Shown here: positions 52,614 through 60,406 of the stretch, piece after piece | Layout: each line of letters starts with the position of its first letter | Position numbering within the stretch: position 1 is the first letter of the stretch | Source of the DNA: Streptomyces sp. NBC_01428 | Lineage (GTDB): Bacteria > Actinomycetota > Actinomycetes > Streptomycetales > Streptomycetaceae | Direction: 5' to 3' | DNA: 64,000 nucleotides | NCBI RefSeq assembly: GCF_036231965.1 | Contig: NZ_CP109499.1 | Coordinates: 3,100,001-3,164,000 of the forward strand | Position numbers and translations under genes: made by a program | The notes under the pieces: generated by a model | Databases searched by the model: none | What the model was told of the DNA's origin: nothing | The model's input: the letters and a program-made list of their open reading frames with translations, nothing else

Positions 52614-53290
52614 CCGATCCGATCCGGGTGCTCGTGGTCGAGGACGATCCCGTGGCCGCCGACGCGCACCTCATGTACGTGGGGCGGGTGCCCGGCTTCA
52701 CGGCTGTCGGCAAGGCGTACACGGGAGCCGAGGCGCGTCGCGCGCTGGACCGTACGCCGGTGGACCTGCTGCTGCTCGACCTGCACCTGCCGGACGGGCA
52801 CGGTCTCCAGCTCGCCCGTTCGCTGCGGGCCGCCGGGTACCACGCCGACGTGATAGCGGTGACGTCCGCGCGGGACCTGGCGGTCGTACGGGAGGGTGTG
52901 TCGCTCGGGGTCGTGCAGTACGTGCTGAAGCCGTTCACCTTCGCGACCCTGCGCGACCGGCTCGTCCGGTACGCCGAGTTCCGCGCCGCGGCCGGTGAGG
53001 CGAGCGGCCAGGACGAGGTGGACCGGGCGCTGGCGGCCCTGCGCGCGCCCGGGCCCGCGGCGCTGCCCAAGGGGCTGAGCGCGCCGACCCTGGAGCGCGT
53101 GACCGTCACCCTGCGGGACTGCGCCGACGGCCTGACGGCGGCCAAGGTCGCCGAGGCCGTCGGCATCTCCCGGATCACGGCCCGCCGCTACCTGGAACAC
53201 CTGGTGGAGGCGGGCCGGGCCGCCCGCGCCCCGCAGTACGGGACGGTGGGGCGGCCGGAGTTGCAGTACCGGTGGGTGAAGAAGGGCTGA
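52610..53290 (+). CDS. CitB/DcuR-type response regulator
   Basis: A 226-residue regulator whose ATG overlaps the kinase stop. The receiver domain has Glu11-Asp12-Asp13, phospho-acceptor Asp57 in LLLLDLHLPDGHG and the conserved Lys in YVLKPFTF. The C-terminal DNA-binding region carries LTAAKVAEAVGISRITARRYLEHLVEAG, the helix-turn-helix of the CitB family. It is expected to act with the preceding kinase to control the divergent dicarboxylate transporter gene, perhaps through the 22-bp direct repeats. Confidence 0.93.
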   Translation: MTDPIRVLVVEDDPVAADAHLMYVGRVPGFTAVGKAYTGAEARRALDRTPVDLLLLDLHLPDGHGLQLARSLRAAGYHADVIAVTSARDLAVVREGVSLGVVQYVLKPFTFATLRDRLVRYAEFRAAAGEASGQDEVDRALAALRAPGPAALPKGLSAPTLERVTVTLRDCADGLTAAKVAEAVGISRITARRYLEHLVEAGRAARAPQYGTVGRPELQYRWVKKG

Positions 53291-53310
53291 CGAGCCGGAA
53301 CCTCGTCTCC

Positions 53311-53328
53311 GCGGGCCCGTCAGCCCGC
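53311..53328. terminator. Short convergent hairpin (GCGGGC-CCGTCA-GCCCGC)
   Basis: A 6-bp perfect stem lies midway between the response regulator and alcohol dehydrogenase stop codons. It is weak and has no T-tract. Confidence 0.4.
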
Positions 53329-53335
53329 TACCGCC

Positions 53336-54376
53336 TCAGCCGTTCGGCAGGATCACGGCGCGCCCGTTGATCTTCCCGGCGTGCAGCCGCTCGTACGCGA
53401 GGGGCGCCTCGTCGAGCGAGTACGTCTCGGTGTGGACGGAGACGGCGCCGGCCCGGGCGAGGTCGAGGACCTCGATGAGTTCACCGCGGGAGCCCCAGTA
53501 GGGCGCGGTGACGGACACCTCGAAGGGCAGCGAGCCGAACCCGACGGGCAGGGCGCCGCCGCCGATGCCGACGATGCTGATGTCGCCCTCGACGGCGGCG
53601 ACGGCACCGGCGGTGCGGACGGTCGGCTCGGCGCCGACGAAGTCGAAGACGGCCTGGGCGCCGAGACCGCCGGTGAGTTCGCGGACCTTCGCGGCCGCTC
53701 CGGCGTCGGAGAGCACGGCCTCGTGGGCGCCCACCGTGCGGGCGAGCGCGAGCTTGTCCTCGCTGACGTCGAGGGCGATCACCCGGGCGGCCGTCATCGC
53801 GCGCAGCAGCTGGATGGCGACGTGCCCGAGGCCGCCGGTGCCGATGACCACCGCGGTCGAGCCGGGCGTCAGCTTCGGCAGGGACCGCTTGATCGCGTGG
53901 TACGGGGTGAGGCCGGCGTCGGTGAGCGGGACGGCCGCGACCGGGTCGAGGCCGTCGGTCGGTACGAGGTGCCGGGGGTCGTCGACGAGGAGGTACTCGG
54001 CCATCGCGCCGGGGGCTCCGAGTCCCGGCGGGCGGATGCCGAGTTCGTCGGCGCGCAGGCAGTAGTTCTCCTTGCCCTCCGCGCACTTGGCGCAGATGCC
54101 GCAGCCCCACGGTCCGTAGACGGCGACCTCGTCGCCCACCGCGACCCCGCTCACGCCGTCGCCGAGTGCGGCGACCGTGCCGGCGCCCTCGTGCCCGAGG
54201 GTCAGCGGCAGGGCGTACGGGAAGTTCTCGGCGGGCCAGCTCATGACGGCGATGTCCGAGTGACAGACACCGGCGGCGGTGACCTTCAACAGGACCTGTC
54301 CCGGGCCGGGTTCGGGATCGGGGACGGTGACCACCTCGGGGGCGGCGCCGATGGTGCGGTACTGGAGTGCCTTCAT
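53336..54376 (-). CDS. Zinc-dependent alcohol dehydrogenase (MDR superfamily)
   Basis: A 346-residue NAD(P)-dependent enzyme. Catalytic zinc ligands are in GVCHSD and GHEGAG; the structural zinc site CGICAKCAEGKENYC is complete, as in classical tetrameric bacterial ADHs. The coenzyme loop is VIGTGGLGHVAIQLL, and VIALDVSEDKL places an Asp at the end of the second strand, favouring NAD. It oxidises an alcohol or reduces an aldehyde or ketone. It is the last gene of the tetR-SDR-ADH operon, 35 bp after the SDR gene, suggesting a two-step oxidation-reduction pathway induced by a small molecule. Confidence 0.93.
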   Translation of the reverse strand: MKALQYRTIGAAPEVVTVPDPEPGPGQVLLKVTAAGVCHSDIAVMSWPAENFPYALPLTLGHEGAGTVAALGDGVSGVAVGDEVAVYGPWGCGICAKCAEGKENYCLRADELGIRPPGLGAPGAMAEYLLVDDPRHLVPTDGLDPVAAVPLTDAGLTPYHAIKRSLPKLTPGSTAVVIGTGGLGHVAIQLLRAMTAARVIALDVSEDKLALARTVGAHEAVLSDAGAAAKVRELTGGLGAQAVFDFVGAEPTVRTAGAVAAVEGDISIVGIGGGALPVGFGSLPFEVSVTAPYWGSRGELIEVLDLARAGAVSVHTETYSLDEAPLAYERLHAGKINGRAVILPNG

Positions 54377-54411
54377 GTCGTTTCTGCTCCTCTCGAACGG
54401 CTGGGTGCGGC

Positions 54412-55206
54412 TCAGACGGCGGTGTAGGCGCCGTCGACCAGGTGGTAGCTGCCGTGGACGAAGGAGGCGCGGTCGGACAGCAGGAAGACGATCAGCTCGG
54501 CGACCTCCTCGGGGCGGCCGAGCCGTCCCGCCGGGTGGAGTCCGACGAGTCCGTCGTACTGCGCCCGGTCCATGCCCTGGAGCAGGGGGGTCTCGATGAA
54601 GCCGGGGCCGACCGCGTTGATCCGGATGCCCGAGGAGGCGTACTCGGCGGCGGCCGTCTGCGTCAGCCCGATCACGCCGTGCTTGGCGGCGACGTACGCG
54701 GAGGATCCGGCGGAGCCGACCGAGCCGAGGATGGAGGAGACGTTCACGACGGCACCGCCGCCGGCCGCCTGGAGGGCGGGGATCTCGTGGCGCAGCGAGA
54801 AGAAGACGCCGTCGAGGTTGGTGCGGACGACGCGGTTGTACGCGTCGATGTCGTACGCGCCGGTCGGGACGACGGGGCCGGCCACGCCGGCGTTGTTCAC
54901 GGCGAGGTGGAGCGCGCCGAAGGTGTCGACGGCGAAGGCGACGGCGGCCTCGACCGACTCGGGGCGGGTCACGTCGACGGCGACGGCGGCGGCCTTGATG
55001 CCCTCGGCGCGCAGGTCGGCGGCGGCCTGCTCGGCGCCCTCTTCGTTGTGGTCGGCGATGACGACGGAGGCGCCGCCGAGGCCGAGCCGGCGGGCGGTGG
55101 CGAGGCCGATGCCGGACGCGGCGCCGGTGACGAGGGCGGTGCGGCCGGAGAACTCGGTGGCGGCGTCGGCGAGGCCGGCCGGGGTGGAGGCGGGGGTGGT
55201 GCTCAT
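54412..55206 (-). CDS. Short-chain dehydrogenase/reductase (classical SDR)
   Basis: A 264-residue Rossmann oxidoreductase from ATG 55206; a GTG at 55218 would overlap the TetR stop (GTGA) and add four residues. The cofactor motif is VTGAASGIGLA with IADHN, indicating NAD(H). The catalytic triad is the Ser in VVNVSSILG with YVAAK. NNAG is present (LAVNNAGVAG), and the C-terminal region from VGPGFIETPLL is standard. It lies between the repressor and the alcohol dehydrogenase in one operon, so both enzymes probably act on related substrates. Confidence 0.93.
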   Translation of the reverse strand: MSTTPASTPAGLADAATEFSGRTALVTGAASGIGLATARRLGLGGASVVIADHNEEGAEQAAADLRAEGIKAAAVAVDVTRPESVEAAVAFAVDTFGALHLAVNNAGVAGPVVPTGAYDIDAYNRVVRTNLDGVFFSLRHEIPALQAAGGGAVVNVSSILGSVGSAGSSAYVAAKHGVIGLTQTAAAEYASSGIRINAVGPGFIETPLLQGMDRAQYDGLVGLHPAGRLGRPEEVAELIVFLLSDRASFVHGSYHLVDGAYTAV

Positions 55207-55214
55207 GGTGCTGG

Positions 55215-55931
55215 TCACTTTCCTGATCCGGGGTGGGTGGCGTGGGAGGCGGCCAGTGCGGCTTCTCCCATCAGCGCGTCGTAGGCCTGCTCCACCAGGG
55301 AGGCCAGGTCGGCGGCGGCCGAGTCGGTGGGGGCCGTGGCGTCGCGCGCCCAGGCGCGCAGCGCGGCGGTGAGGACACCGGCGGCGGCGTCGACGACGAC
55401 GGCCGGGCGCAGGTCCCGTACCTCGTCGGTGCCGAGCCGGGCGGCGATGATGCGGATCGACTCCTCCTGGGCGTCGACCCGGATGCGCTCGTAGGCGGCG
55501 AAGAGCGCGGGTTCGGTGTCCACCAGGGCGAGCAGCCGGCGCATGTCGGGGCGCAGGTGCCGGGCCGGGTCCGTCTGGTCGGCGAGCCAGTCGGCGACGG
55601 CGCGGCGGTACGCGAGGAGCGGCGGTTCGGCGGCGGGCCGGGCGCGCAGGCAGGCGTTGATGCGGTCGCCGTCGCCGCGGACGAAGTCGAGGGCCGCGTC
55701 CTCCTTGCCGACGAAGTGGCGGCTGAAGGTGCGGCGGGTGACGTCGGCGCGGTCGGCCACGGCGGAGACGGTCACGCTCTCCAGACCCTGGTCGAGGATC
55801 AGCTCGATCGCGGCCGTGGCGAGGGTGTCGCGGGTGCGGCGGGCCTTGCGCCGTCGCCGGTCCTCGACGTCCGCCCCGGCGGGCGCGGTGCCCGGGGTCG
55901 CCGTCGGCTCCGTTGCCTCGATGTCTCCCAT
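55215..55931 (-). CDS. TetR family repressor of the SDR-ADH operon
   Basis: A 238-residue regulator from ATG 55931. After an acidic N-terminal extension of about 25 residues comes RRKARRTRDTLATAAIELI and the helix-turn-helix VTVSAVADRADVTRRTFSRHF. The C-terminal domain is the variable ligand pocket. It is the first gene of the operon, and palindromic repeats lie just upstream of its start, so autoregulation is likely. The inducer may be a substrate of the two dehydrogenases. Confidence 0.92.
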   Translation of the reverse strand: MGDIEATEPTATPGTAPAGADVEDRRRRKARRTRDTLATAAIELILDQGLESVTVSAVADRADVTRRTFSRHFVGKEDAALDFVRGDGDRINACLRARPAAEPPLLAYRRAVADWLADQTDPARHLRPDMRRLLALVDTEPALFAAYERIRVDAQEESIRIIAARLGTDEVRDLRPAVVVDAAAGVLTAALRAWARDATAPTDSAAADLASLVEQAYDALMGEAALAASHATHPGSGK

Positions 55932-55954
55932 GCCGTCGACCGTACACCCGAAAA

Positions 55955-55996
55955 TGTCTCAGTGGGACATGAGACGCAGTGGGACATGAGTCTCAT
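55955..55996 (-). promoter_or_regulatory. Overlapping inverted and direct repeats, probable TetR operator
   Basis: GTCTCAGTGGGACATGAGAC (55956-55975) has TGAGAC/GTCTCA arms. A second, overlapping pair ATGAGAC...GTCTCAT spans to 55996. CAGTGGGACATGAG is directly repeated with a 17-bp period. The block lies 24-65 bp upstream of the tetR start. Confidence 0.7.
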
Positions 55997-56136
55997 GGGG
56001 ACGCCGGGCTGGACCTGATCGTCGGGGAGCTTCGCGGCCCTGGCGGGCCACCACCGGGGCCCTGACGGGGCGGGAGCGGGGCCGGGGTGGGGCCGGGGTG
56101 GGGCCCGGGCGGGGCCGGGGCCGGCCTCCGCGGACA

Positions 56137-56146
56137 ACAACGTTGT
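56137..56146 (+). promoter_or_regulatory. LacI-type palindrome ACAACGTTGT upstream of the sugar importer
   Basis: A 10-bp perfect palindrome with the central CG of LacI-family operators lies inside GACAACAACGTTGTC (56133-56147), 116 bp before the binding-protein start. No LacI gene is in the window, so the regulator would be encoded elsewhere. The neighbouring 56000-56130 stretch is G-rich and shows nothing else. Confidence 0.45.
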
Positions 56147-56261
56147 CATGTTGGTGACTTGGGCTGTTGCACGGCCATTGACCCCCGATCCGGCGCCCCC
56201 TTACGTTCACCGGCAGACAACTCGGCCCTCAATGACGTAGGCCCTGCAGGAGGTCGTGCCC

Positions 56262-57626
56262 GTGCGCCCCACCGCCGCCCCCGTACTTCTCGCCACGCTC
56301 CTCGTCGCGACGACCCTCACCGCGTGCGGGTCGGGATCGGGAAGCGATCCGGACACCGTGAAGGTGTCGTTCAAACAGTCCACGGACAACTCGGTCCGGG
56401 TGATGGACACCTACCTGGGCGAGATGAAGAAGCAGTTCGAGAAGGCGAACCCCGGGAAGAAGGTCGAACTCGTCCCGATCAAGGCCCCGGACTCCGAGTA
56501 CTACACGAAGCTCCAGCAGATGCTGAGGTCGCCGAAGACCGCCCCGGACCTGGTCTACGAGGACACCTTCCTCATCAACTCGGACATCACCAGCGGGTAC
56601 TTGAAGCCGCTGGATCCCTATCTGGACAAGTGGTCCGACTGGGGCCAGTTCATCGACACCGCGAAGGCGGCGGCCAAGGCGCAGGACGGGAAGACGTACG
56701 GCGTCCCGGACGGCACGGACACCCGCGGCCTCTGGTTCGACAAGGGTGTCTTCGCGAAGGCGGGGCTGCCCGCCGACTGGCAGCCGAAGACCTGGGACGA
56801 CGTCCTCGACGCGGCCCGCACCATCAAGAAGAAGGTCCCCGGCGCCACCCCGCTGAACGTCTACACCGGCAAACCCGCAGGTGAGGCGGCCACCATGCAG
56901 GGCTTCGAGATGCTGCTCTACGGCACGGGCGACGGCACGGCGGACCCGCTGTACGACACCGCGTCGAAGAAGTGGGTCGCCGGCAGCCAGGCCTTCAAGG
57001 ACGCGCTCACGTTCGTGGAGACGGTCTACAAGGAGAAGCTCGGCCCCGACGTCACCGACGCCCTCGACCCGAACTTCGCCACCAGCGTCCGCGGCGACCT
57101 GCTGCCGGGCGGCAAGCTCGGCATCGACCTCGACGGCAGCTGGCTCCCTCAGGACTGGCTGAAGGGCTCCGGACACGAGTGGCCCGCATGGTCGCGCAAG
57201 CTCGGCCTCGCCCACATGCCCACCCAGCACGGCCAGGCCCCCGGCAAGGTGAGCATGTCCGGCGGCTGGACCTGGTCGATCCCGTCCAAGGCCGGCAACC
57301 CCGCCCTGGCCTTCGAGTTCATCAAGACGATGCAGACGAAGGCGAACGCCCAGAAGTGGTACATCGCCAACTCCGGCATCGCGGTCCGCAAGGACGTCGC
57401 CGCCGACCCGGCCTACACCCAGGCGCAGCCCGGCATCAAGTTCTTCACCGACCTCGTCGCCAGCACGCACTACCGGCCCGCCTACCCGGCGTACCCGAAG
57501 GTGTCGACCGCCATCCAGGAGGCGATGGAGAGCGTCACGACCGGGGACAGTTCCGTCGACAAGGCGGCGAGCACCTACGACGAGGAGCTGAAGTCGGCCA
57601 CCGACGACCAGGTGACCCGCAAGTGA
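56262..57626 (+). CDS. Sugar ABC transporter substrate-binding lipoprotein
   Basis: A 454-residue cluster-B (MalE-like) binding protein. I prefer GTG 56262 (AGGAGG eight bases upstream) over GTG 56256. The lipobox is TLTAC (Cys22). The mature part reads VKVSFKQSTDNSVRVMDTYLGEM early on, then YVYGVPDGTDTRGLWFDKGVF-type sequence and SMSGGWTWSIPSKAGNP near the C-terminal third, all usual for oligosaccharide-binding proteins. It should capture a mono- or oligosaccharide outside the cell and hand it to the two permeases encoded next. GTGA overlap with the first permease gene. Confidence 0.93.
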   Translation: MRPTAAPVLLATLLVATTLTACGSGSGSDPDTVKVSFKQSTDNSVRVMDTYLGEMKKQFEKANPGKKVELVPIKAPDSEYYTKLQQMLRSPKTAPDLVYEDTFLINSDITSGYLKPLDPYLDKWSDWGQFIDTAKAAAKAQDGKTYGVPDGTDTRGLWFDKGVFAKAGLPADWQPKTWDDVLDAARTIKKKVPGATPLNVYTGKPAGEAATMQGFEMLLYGTGDGTADPLYDTASKKWVAGSQAFKDALTFVETVYKEKLGPDVTDALDPNFATSVRGDLLPGGKLGIDLDGSWLPQDWLKGSGHEWPAWSRKLGLAHMPTQHGQAPGKVSMSGGWTWSIPSKAGNPALAFEFIKTMQTKANAQKWYIANSGIAVRKDVAADPAYTQAQPGIKFFTDLVASTHYRPAYPAYPKVSTAIQEAMESVTTGDSSVDKAASTYDEELKSATDDQVTRK

Positions 57627-58558
57627 GTGTCACGACGAAGGCGGCACCCCCACCGCTCCGCCGGCCGGCCCCGAAGGTCGCCTCCCCTCACCGGGGAGGC
57701 CTCCTCCGCTCCGCCGGCCGGGCCCTGCCGCTCACCCCCGCGGTCGTCCTGCTGCTCCTCTTCCTCGCCGGCCCGATCGTCTACTGCGCCTACATCGCCT
57801 TCACGGACCTGCAGTTGACGGGTCAGGCGCACTCCTCGTTCGTCGGGTTCGACAACTTCAGGGAGGCGTTCCGCGACGACGCGTTCCTCAACGCCGTATG
57901 GCTGACGCTGGTGTTCACGGTCCTGTCGTCGCTGGTCGGGCAGAACACCCTGGGCCTCGCGCTCGCCGCACTGATGCAGCGGGCGTCGAAGCCGGTGCGC
58001 ACGCTGGTCGGGGCGGTCGTCATCACCGCGTGGGTGCTGCCCGAGGTGGTCGCGGGTTTCCTGCTCTACGCCTTCTTCCGCCGCGAGGGCACCCTGAACG
58101 CCATCCTGGACTGGCTGCATCTCCCGTCCCAGAACTGGATGTTCACGCTGCCGATCCTCGCCGTGTCGTTCGCGAACGTGTGGCGGGGCACGGCCTTCTC
58201 GATGCTGGTCTACTCGGCGGCCCTGAACGAGATCCCGAAGGAGATCACGGAGGCCGCGGAGGTGGACGGCGCGGGCGGCTGGCGGCGGATGTGGCACATC
58301 ACCCTGCCGATGATCCGCCGCTCGATCGGCACCAACCTGATGCTCAACACCCTGCAGACGCTGTCGGTGTTCGGGCTGATCTGGGTGATGACGCGGGGCG
58401 GCCCGGGCGACCGCAGCCAGACCCTGCCCCTGTTCATGTACGAGCAGGCCTTCCAGAACAGCATGATCGGGTACGGCACGGCGGTGGCCCTGCTGCTCCT
58501 GGTGGTGGGCTCGCTGTTCTCGCTGGTGTACATGCGGCTGCTGCGGACGGAGGTGTGA
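57623..58558 (+). CDS. Sugar ABC transporter permease (MalF type)
   Basis: A 311-residue inner-membrane protein starting at GTG 57623, which overlaps the binding-protein stop. Six transmembrane helices are expected (first at about 38-58, LTPAVVLLLLFLAGPIVY). The EAA loop that contacts the ATPase reads EITEAAEVDGAGGWRRMWHITLP. It pairs with the next permease. Function follows from context: uptake of a sugar bound by the lipoprotein. Confidence 0.94.
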   Translation: MSVTTKAAPPPLRRPAPKVASPHRGGLLRSAGRALPLTPAVVLLLLFLAGPIVYCAYIAFTDLQLTGQAHSSFVGFDNFREAFRDDAFLNAVWLTLVFTVLSSLVGQNTLGLALAALMQRASKPVRTLVGAVVITAWVLPEVVAGFLLYAFFRREGTLNAILDWLHLPSQNWMFTLPILAVSFANVWRGTAFSMLVYSAALNEIPKEITEAAEVDGAGGWRRMWHITLPMIRRSIGTNLMLNTLQTLSVFGLIWVMTRGGPGDRSQTLPLFMYEQAFQNSMIGYGTAVALLLLVVGSLFSLVYMRLLRTEV

Positions 58559-58559
58559 C

Positions 58560-59414
58560 ATGGCCGTCCTGACCCGCAGCGTACGGCCGAGGTCCCGCCG
58601 GTCGGCCCGGCGGCTGGCCGCGGACGCCGGACTCCTGGTGGTGACGGCCGCGTTCGCGCTGCCGCTCGCGTGGGTGGTGCTGTCGTCGCTGGACGCGCAC
58701 GCCGACCTCAGGGTGAAGGTGCCGGACGGGGTGACCCTGTCGAACTTCGACGCCGTCATGACGTCGGACATCACCTTCACCCCCCTGCTGAACAGCCTGA
58801 TCCTCTGCGGTGGCGGCACCCTGCTGACGGTGGTGTGCGCGGCGCTCGCGGCCTACCCGCTGTCCCGCTTCCGGTCGCGGCTCAACCGGCCCTTCCTGCT
58901 GACCGTCCTGTTCGCGACGAGCCTGCCGATCACCGCGATCATGGTGCCGGTGTACGCCCTGTTCGTACAGGTGAACCTCATCGACACCATGCAGGGCACG
59001 ATCTTCTTCTTCGCCGCCTCCCAACTGCCGTTCGCCATCTGGCTGATGAAGAACTTCATGGACGGCGTCCCGAAGGAACTGGAGGAGGCGGCCTGGACGG
59101 ACGGGGCGTCCTCCCTGCAGTCCCTGATCCGGATCGTGCTGCCCCTGATGGGCCCGGGGGTGGCGGTGGTGACGGTCTTCTCGTTCGTGATGATGTGGGG
59201 GAACTTCTTCGTCCCGTTCATGCTGCTGCTCACCCCGGACCAGATGCCGGCGTCGGTCAGCATCAACGAGTTCTTCGGCAACCGGGGCACGGTGGTCTAC
59301 GGGCAGCTCGCGGCGTTCTCCGTCATCTACTCGACGCCCGTGATCCTGCTGTACGTCCTGGTGGCCCGACGGCTGGGCGGGGGGTTCGCGCTCGGCGGCG
59401 CCGTGAAGGGATGA
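58560..59414 (+). CDS. Sugar ABC transporter permease (MalG type)
   Basis: A 284-residue inner-membrane protein, starting one base after the previous stop. Its EAA loop is ELEEAAWTDGASSLQSLIRIVLP, and six transmembrane helices are visible (first at about 25-43). There is no ATP-binding gene in the operon; in Streptomyces such carbohydrate importers share the multipurpose ATPase MsiK encoded elsewhere, which is the probable energy source here. Confidence 0.94.
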   Translation: MAVLTRSVRPRSRRSARRLAADAGLLVVTAAFALPLAWVVLSSLDAHADLRVKVPDGVTLSNFDAVMTSDITFTPLLNSLILCGGGTLLTVVCAALAAYPLSRFRSRLNRPFLLTVLFATSLPITAIMVPVYALFVQVNLIDTMQGTIFFFAASQLPFAIWLMKNFMDGVPKELEEAAWTDGASSLQSLIRIVLPLMGPGVAVVTVFSFVMMWGNFFVPFMLLLTPDQMPASVSINEFFGNRGTVVYGQLAAFSVIYSTPVILLYVLVARRLGGGFALGGAVKG

Positions 59415-59472
59415 CACTCGTCGGACCGCCCGTACGAGGCACACCGGCCGGAACCGTAGGTTCCTACGATCC

Positions 59473-60237
59473 GTGATTGTGGCCGAACAGACCGTAGTCA
59501 GAGCGGTCCGGGGCCCATACCTTGTGCGCGTGCACCGACCGCAGGCCCAACAGCCCACCCCGCCCTTCAACGCCCTCGCCGCCCGCAGACTGCGGGCGGC
59601 GCTCGGCATGGGGCCCGAACACGTCGCCTACGGACTGCGAGCCTCCTACGGGCTGCCGTACGCGACACCCGATCTCATCACCGCGTGGGAGCGCGGCACC
59701 ATGGCACCGAGCAGCCCGGAACTCACCGCCCTCGCCGGGGTGTTGTGGTGCTCACCGGGTGAACTCATCGGCGCCCCGCGCACCTTGCGCGAACACCGCG
59801 TCGCCCGCGACCTCGCCCAGGAGGACGTCGCGCGGGCCGTCGGACTCGAACTCCTCGCCTACCAGCGGATGGAGGACTCCGGCACCTGGCGCGGCACCGA
59901 GCGCCAGTCGACCGCGCTCGCCGACGCGCTCGAACTGTCGCTGCCCGACTTCGTCACCGTGACGGGCCGCGACGGCAAGCTCGCCGACCTGCTGCGCAGC
60001 GCGGTCACCACGCGCTGGCAGGCGTACGTACGGCCGGTCGCCAAGACCGTGCCCCTGGACCGGCAGCTCCTGGAGGACACACTGCAGGAGCTGCACACCG
60101 ACTACCAGGGGCAGATGGTCGCCACGCTCAGCTGGAGCTCGGGGCCGGCCGCGGCCGACTCCGGCGAGTCGGGGCGGGACTACCTCGACCGGATCGTCGA
60201 CCACTTCTGGTCGACGATCCGCGCGAACACGTACTGA
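59473..60237 (+). CDS. XRE-like helix-turn-helix regulator
   Basis: A 254-residue protein from GTG 59473; GTG 59524 and 59530 are possible later starts, and the conserved part begins at FNALAARRLRAALGM. Two consecutive XRE-type helix-turn-helix units are suggested: RRLRAALGMGPEHVAYGL...LITAWERG and REHRVARDLAQEDVARAVGLELLAYQRMEDS. The rest is helical, without a recognised ligand domain. It lies between the sugar importer and pfkA, convergent with pfkA, and may link sugar uptake to glycolysis; that role is inference. A degenerate 10-bp repeat array starts within its last codons. Confidence 0.8.
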   Translation: MIVAEQTVVRAVRGPYLVRVHRPQAQQPTPPFNALAARRLRAALGMGPEHVAYGLRASYGLPYATPDLITAWERGTMAPSSPELTALAGVLWCSPGELIGAPRTLREHRVARDLAQEDVARAVGLELLAYQRMEDSGTWRGTERQSTALADALELSLPDFVTVTGRDGKLADLLRSAVTTRWQAYVRPVAKTVPLDRQLLEDTLQELHTDYQGQMVATLSWSSGPAAADSGESGRDYLDRIVDHFWSTIRANTY

Positions 60238-60300
60238 CACGAACACGTATCGGCACGTACCGACACGTAGCGACACGTGCTGACGCGTACCGACACATCG
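60225..60300. repeat. Degenerate 10-bp tandem repeats (consensus CGACACGTAC)
   Basis: From 60241 to 60300 six successive 10-mers match the consensus closely (for example CGGCACGTAC, CGACACGTAG, CGACACGTGC). A related GAACACGTAC occurs at 60225 inside the last codons of the regulator gene, and GAACACGTAT at 60241. The period equals about one helical turn. Confidence 0.7.
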
Positions 60301-60372
60301 GAACGACGCGCCGTGCGCCACGAGCCGCACGCGACGGGCCACGCGCCACGGCCACAAGCCGCGCGCCGCCCG

Positions 60373-60405
60373 CCCCGCGGGATCCGATCCGATCCCCCGG
60401 CGGGG
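60373..60405 (-). terminator. Hairpin after pfkA
   Basis: GGATC/GATCC with a 6-base loop is extended by CCCCG/CGGGG after a small bulge. It directly follows the TAG stop of the leftward pfkA gene. Confidence 0.55.
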
Positions 60406-60406
60406 A

